DNA from: an uncultured Muribaculaceae bacterium
GTDB taxonomy: Bacteria; Bacteroidota; Bacteroidia; Bacteroidales; Muribaculaceae
NCBI GenBank assembly: GCA_910587545.1
Contig: CAJUMI010000109.1
Location: forward strand, 1-6,367
DNA length: 6,367 nt
Direction of reading: 5' to 3'
Shown here one piece after another: positions 5,520 through 6,367 of this stretch (positions within the stretch are counted from its first letter, which is position 1; each line of letters begins with the position of its first letter). Position numbers and translations under genes: made by a program. The notes under the pieces are model-generated. The model ran no database searches. It saw only the letters and a program-made list of their open reading frames with translations, and was not told the DNA's origin.

Positions 5520-5587
5520 GCTGATAATTAGTTGATTAAGCTGTATGTATTGTATTCCAAAAGGCATGTGATAAGCCCTTTCGCCGA

Positions 5588-5619
5588 CAAAATTAATAAA
5601 CCATGCAACAATTTGCAAA
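5588..5619 (-). promoter_or_regulatory. Promoter reading toward the AAA+ gene
   Basis: On the minus strand TTTG (5619-5616) is followed after 20 nt by TAATTTTG (5595-5588), matching the Bacteroidetes consensus. Transcription would start near 5582, leaving about 345 nt of untranslated leader before the AAA+ ATG. No consensus promoter is seen closer to the gene; TATTATTTG near 5273-5281 has one base too many and no -33 partner. Confidence 0.65.
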
Positions 5620-5646
5620 TAAAACAAAATAAATTCTATATCTTTG
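5612..5646 (+). promoter_or_regulatory. Promoter of the radical SAM operon
   Basis: TATCTTTG at 5639-5646 matches the -7 box, and TTTG at 5612-5615 is a -33 candidate with a 23-nt spacer, slightly longer than usual. Transcription would start near 5653, about 20 nt before the ATG at 5672. The -33 box is half of the palindrome ATTTGCAAAT (5611-5620), whose other half is the -33 box of the opposite promoter. Confidence 0.6.
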
Positions 5647-5671
5647 CGATAATTACACCTTAATTAGTGGA

Positions 5672-6295
5672 ATGGAAAGCGATCCCGCAAGAATCATCGG
5701 CGTGGCGCGTCACCGTCTGGCAACCGACGGCGACGGAGTGACGACGCTTGTGGCTTTCCACGGATGCCCGCTCCGTTGTCGGTATTGCCTCAATCCCCAG
5801 TCGCTCGGTGATGGCGGCAGGTTCAAGGAATATACACCCGAATCACTCTACCGTAAAGTCAGCATCGATGAGCTTTATTTCCTTGCCACCAATGGCGGCG
5901 TGACATTCGGCGGCGGCGAGCCGTGCTTGCGTTCCGAATTTATCCTACGCTTTCGCGAACTGTGCGGTGACGGATGGCAGATTAATCTTGAAACATCGCT
6001 CAATGTTCCGGCAGACAATATCGCGTCCTTGCTCCCTGTGGTAGATACACTTATCATAGACATCAAGGACATAAATCCTGAGATTTATCGCAACTATACC
6101 AGGCAGGACAACTCCTTTGTTCTCTCCAATCTCCAGCTTATAGCCGACAGCGGACGGCAAAGCGACTGCATCATCCGCATACCTCTGATACCTGAGTTCA
6201 CCACTGATGCCGATCGCGACGCAAGCCGAGCCGCGCTTGAACAACTCGGCTTTACCCTATTCGATTTATTCACCTACCAAATCCGAAAACACTGA
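5672..6295 (+). CDS. Radical SAM protein, pyruvate-formate-lyase-activating-enzyme-like (207 aa)
   Basis: The protein carries the radical SAM cluster motif CPLRCRYC (Cys32, Cys36, Cys39), which binds a 4Fe-4S cluster that cleaves S-adenosylmethionine. TFGGGEP (78-84) is the SAM amino-group motif in the form used by glycyl-radical activating enzymes; LETSLN (107-112), DIKD (130-133) and RIPLIPEF (169-176) also match that group. It is shorter than PflA (about 246 aa) and has no eight-cysteine ferredoxin insert, so it holds a single cluster. The start at 5672 leaves a normal 31-residue lead to the cluster motif. No glycyl radical enzyme gene is in the window; the next gene starts 2 nt after the stop and is the best candidate for partner or substrate. 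Radical SAM assignment is firm; the specific reaction is unknown. Confidence 0.92.
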   Translation: MESDPARIIGVARHRLATDGDGVTTLVAFHGCPLRCRYCLNPQSLGDGGRFKEYTPESLYRKVSIDELYFLATNGGVTFGGGEPCLRSEFILRFRELCGDGWQINLETSLNVPADNIASLLPVVDTLIIDIKDINPEIYRNYTRQDNSFVLSNLQLIADSGRQSDCIIRIPLIPEFTTDADRDASRAALEQLGFTLFDLFTYQIRKH

Positions 6296-6297
6296 CT

Positions 6298-6367
6298 ATG
6301 GCACAAGGAAAGCAGACCTGCAAGATATTGAAAGAGATACGTCGGCAGATTGCCGACGCAAACGGCA
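6298..6367 (+). CDS. 5' end of a gene co-transcribed with the radical SAM gene (partial)
   Basis: ATG at 6298 follows the radical SAM stop (6293-6295) by two bases and is open to the window end, giving 23 residues that begin MAQGKQTCKILKEIRRQI and continue ADANG. The segment is basic, predicted helical, with one cysteine at residue 8. From memory, Bacteroidales proteins with a similar start (TCK-x-LKEIRRQIA) continue into a short Cys-rich segment with CPxC-type pairs and are sometimes followed by another domain; I cannot verify that here because the gene leaves the window. The spacing implies one operon and a shared role with the radical SAM enzyme. Confidence 0.7.
   Translation, partial: MAQGKQTCKILKEIRRQIADANG

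Larger units (their letters stand above)
5237..5671. other. 435-nt divergent intergenic region
   Basis: This region separates the leftward AAA+ gene from the rightward radical SAM gene. It has an AT-rich rim on each side and a GC-richer core (about 5291-5480). It contains back-to-back promoters (5588-5646), an imperfect 19-nt inverted repeat (5440-5519), a 6-bp hairpin CGAAGG/CCTTCG (5297-5312) and a small hairpin CTGTC/GACAG (5399-5412) followed on the minus strand by five U. The 8-mer GCGACAAA occurs twice (5352-5359, 5379-5386). A 48-codon plus-strand ORF (5291-5437) and a 22-codon minus-strand ORF inside the inverted repeat lack further support. Confidence 0.65.

Overview
The window looks like a chromosomal segment of an anaerobic gut-type Bacteroidales (Bacteroidetes). 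The main support is the promoter grammar: several intergenic sites match the Bacteroidetes signal TTTG - 19 to 21 nt - TAnnTTTG, starts lack clear Shine-Dalgarno sequences, and the gene products are of types common in that order. A family such as Muribaculaceae is possible, but I cannot establish it from the sequence.

Layout. Positions 1 to about 600 are an AT/T-rich block unlike the rest. It holds a short unassigned ORF (41-199), a 26-bp hairpin (199-255) and a 60-aa two-helix membrane protein (256-438); a mobile or small-phage origin is possible but unproven. Positions 600-981 hold no convincing gene but a cluster of hairpins, including a likely terminator for the leftward genes. Positions 982-2950, minus strand, are rfbD-rfbB, two enzymes of dTDP-L-rhamnose synthesis overlapping by 8 bp behind a clear promoter. 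Positions 3007-3305, minus strand, look like a separate small transcription unit: promoter, a structured RNA of about 210 nt closed by an 11-bp long-range stem, and a 14-bp hairpin terminator whose U-rich tail doubles as the -33 box of rfbD. Positions 3371-5236, minus strand, encode a 621-aa CbxX/CfqX-type AAA+ ATPase with a large unassigned N-terminal region. Positions 5237-5671 are a divergent intergenic region with back-to-back promoters sharing one palindrome and, on the AAA side, a leader of about 345 nt carrying a long inverted repeat. Positions 5672-6295, plus strand, encode a single-cluster radical SAM enzyme resembling glycyl-radical activating enzymes. Two bases later a second gene starts and runs off the window.

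How the genes work together. RfbB and RfbD catalyse the second and fourth steps of dTDP-rhamnose synthesis; rfbA and rfbC are not in the window. The AAA+ protein and the radical SAM pair are probably separate modules, although they share a promoter region. The most promising undescribed elements are the 3007-3305 RNA unit, the long AAA leader and the 199-255 hairpin.
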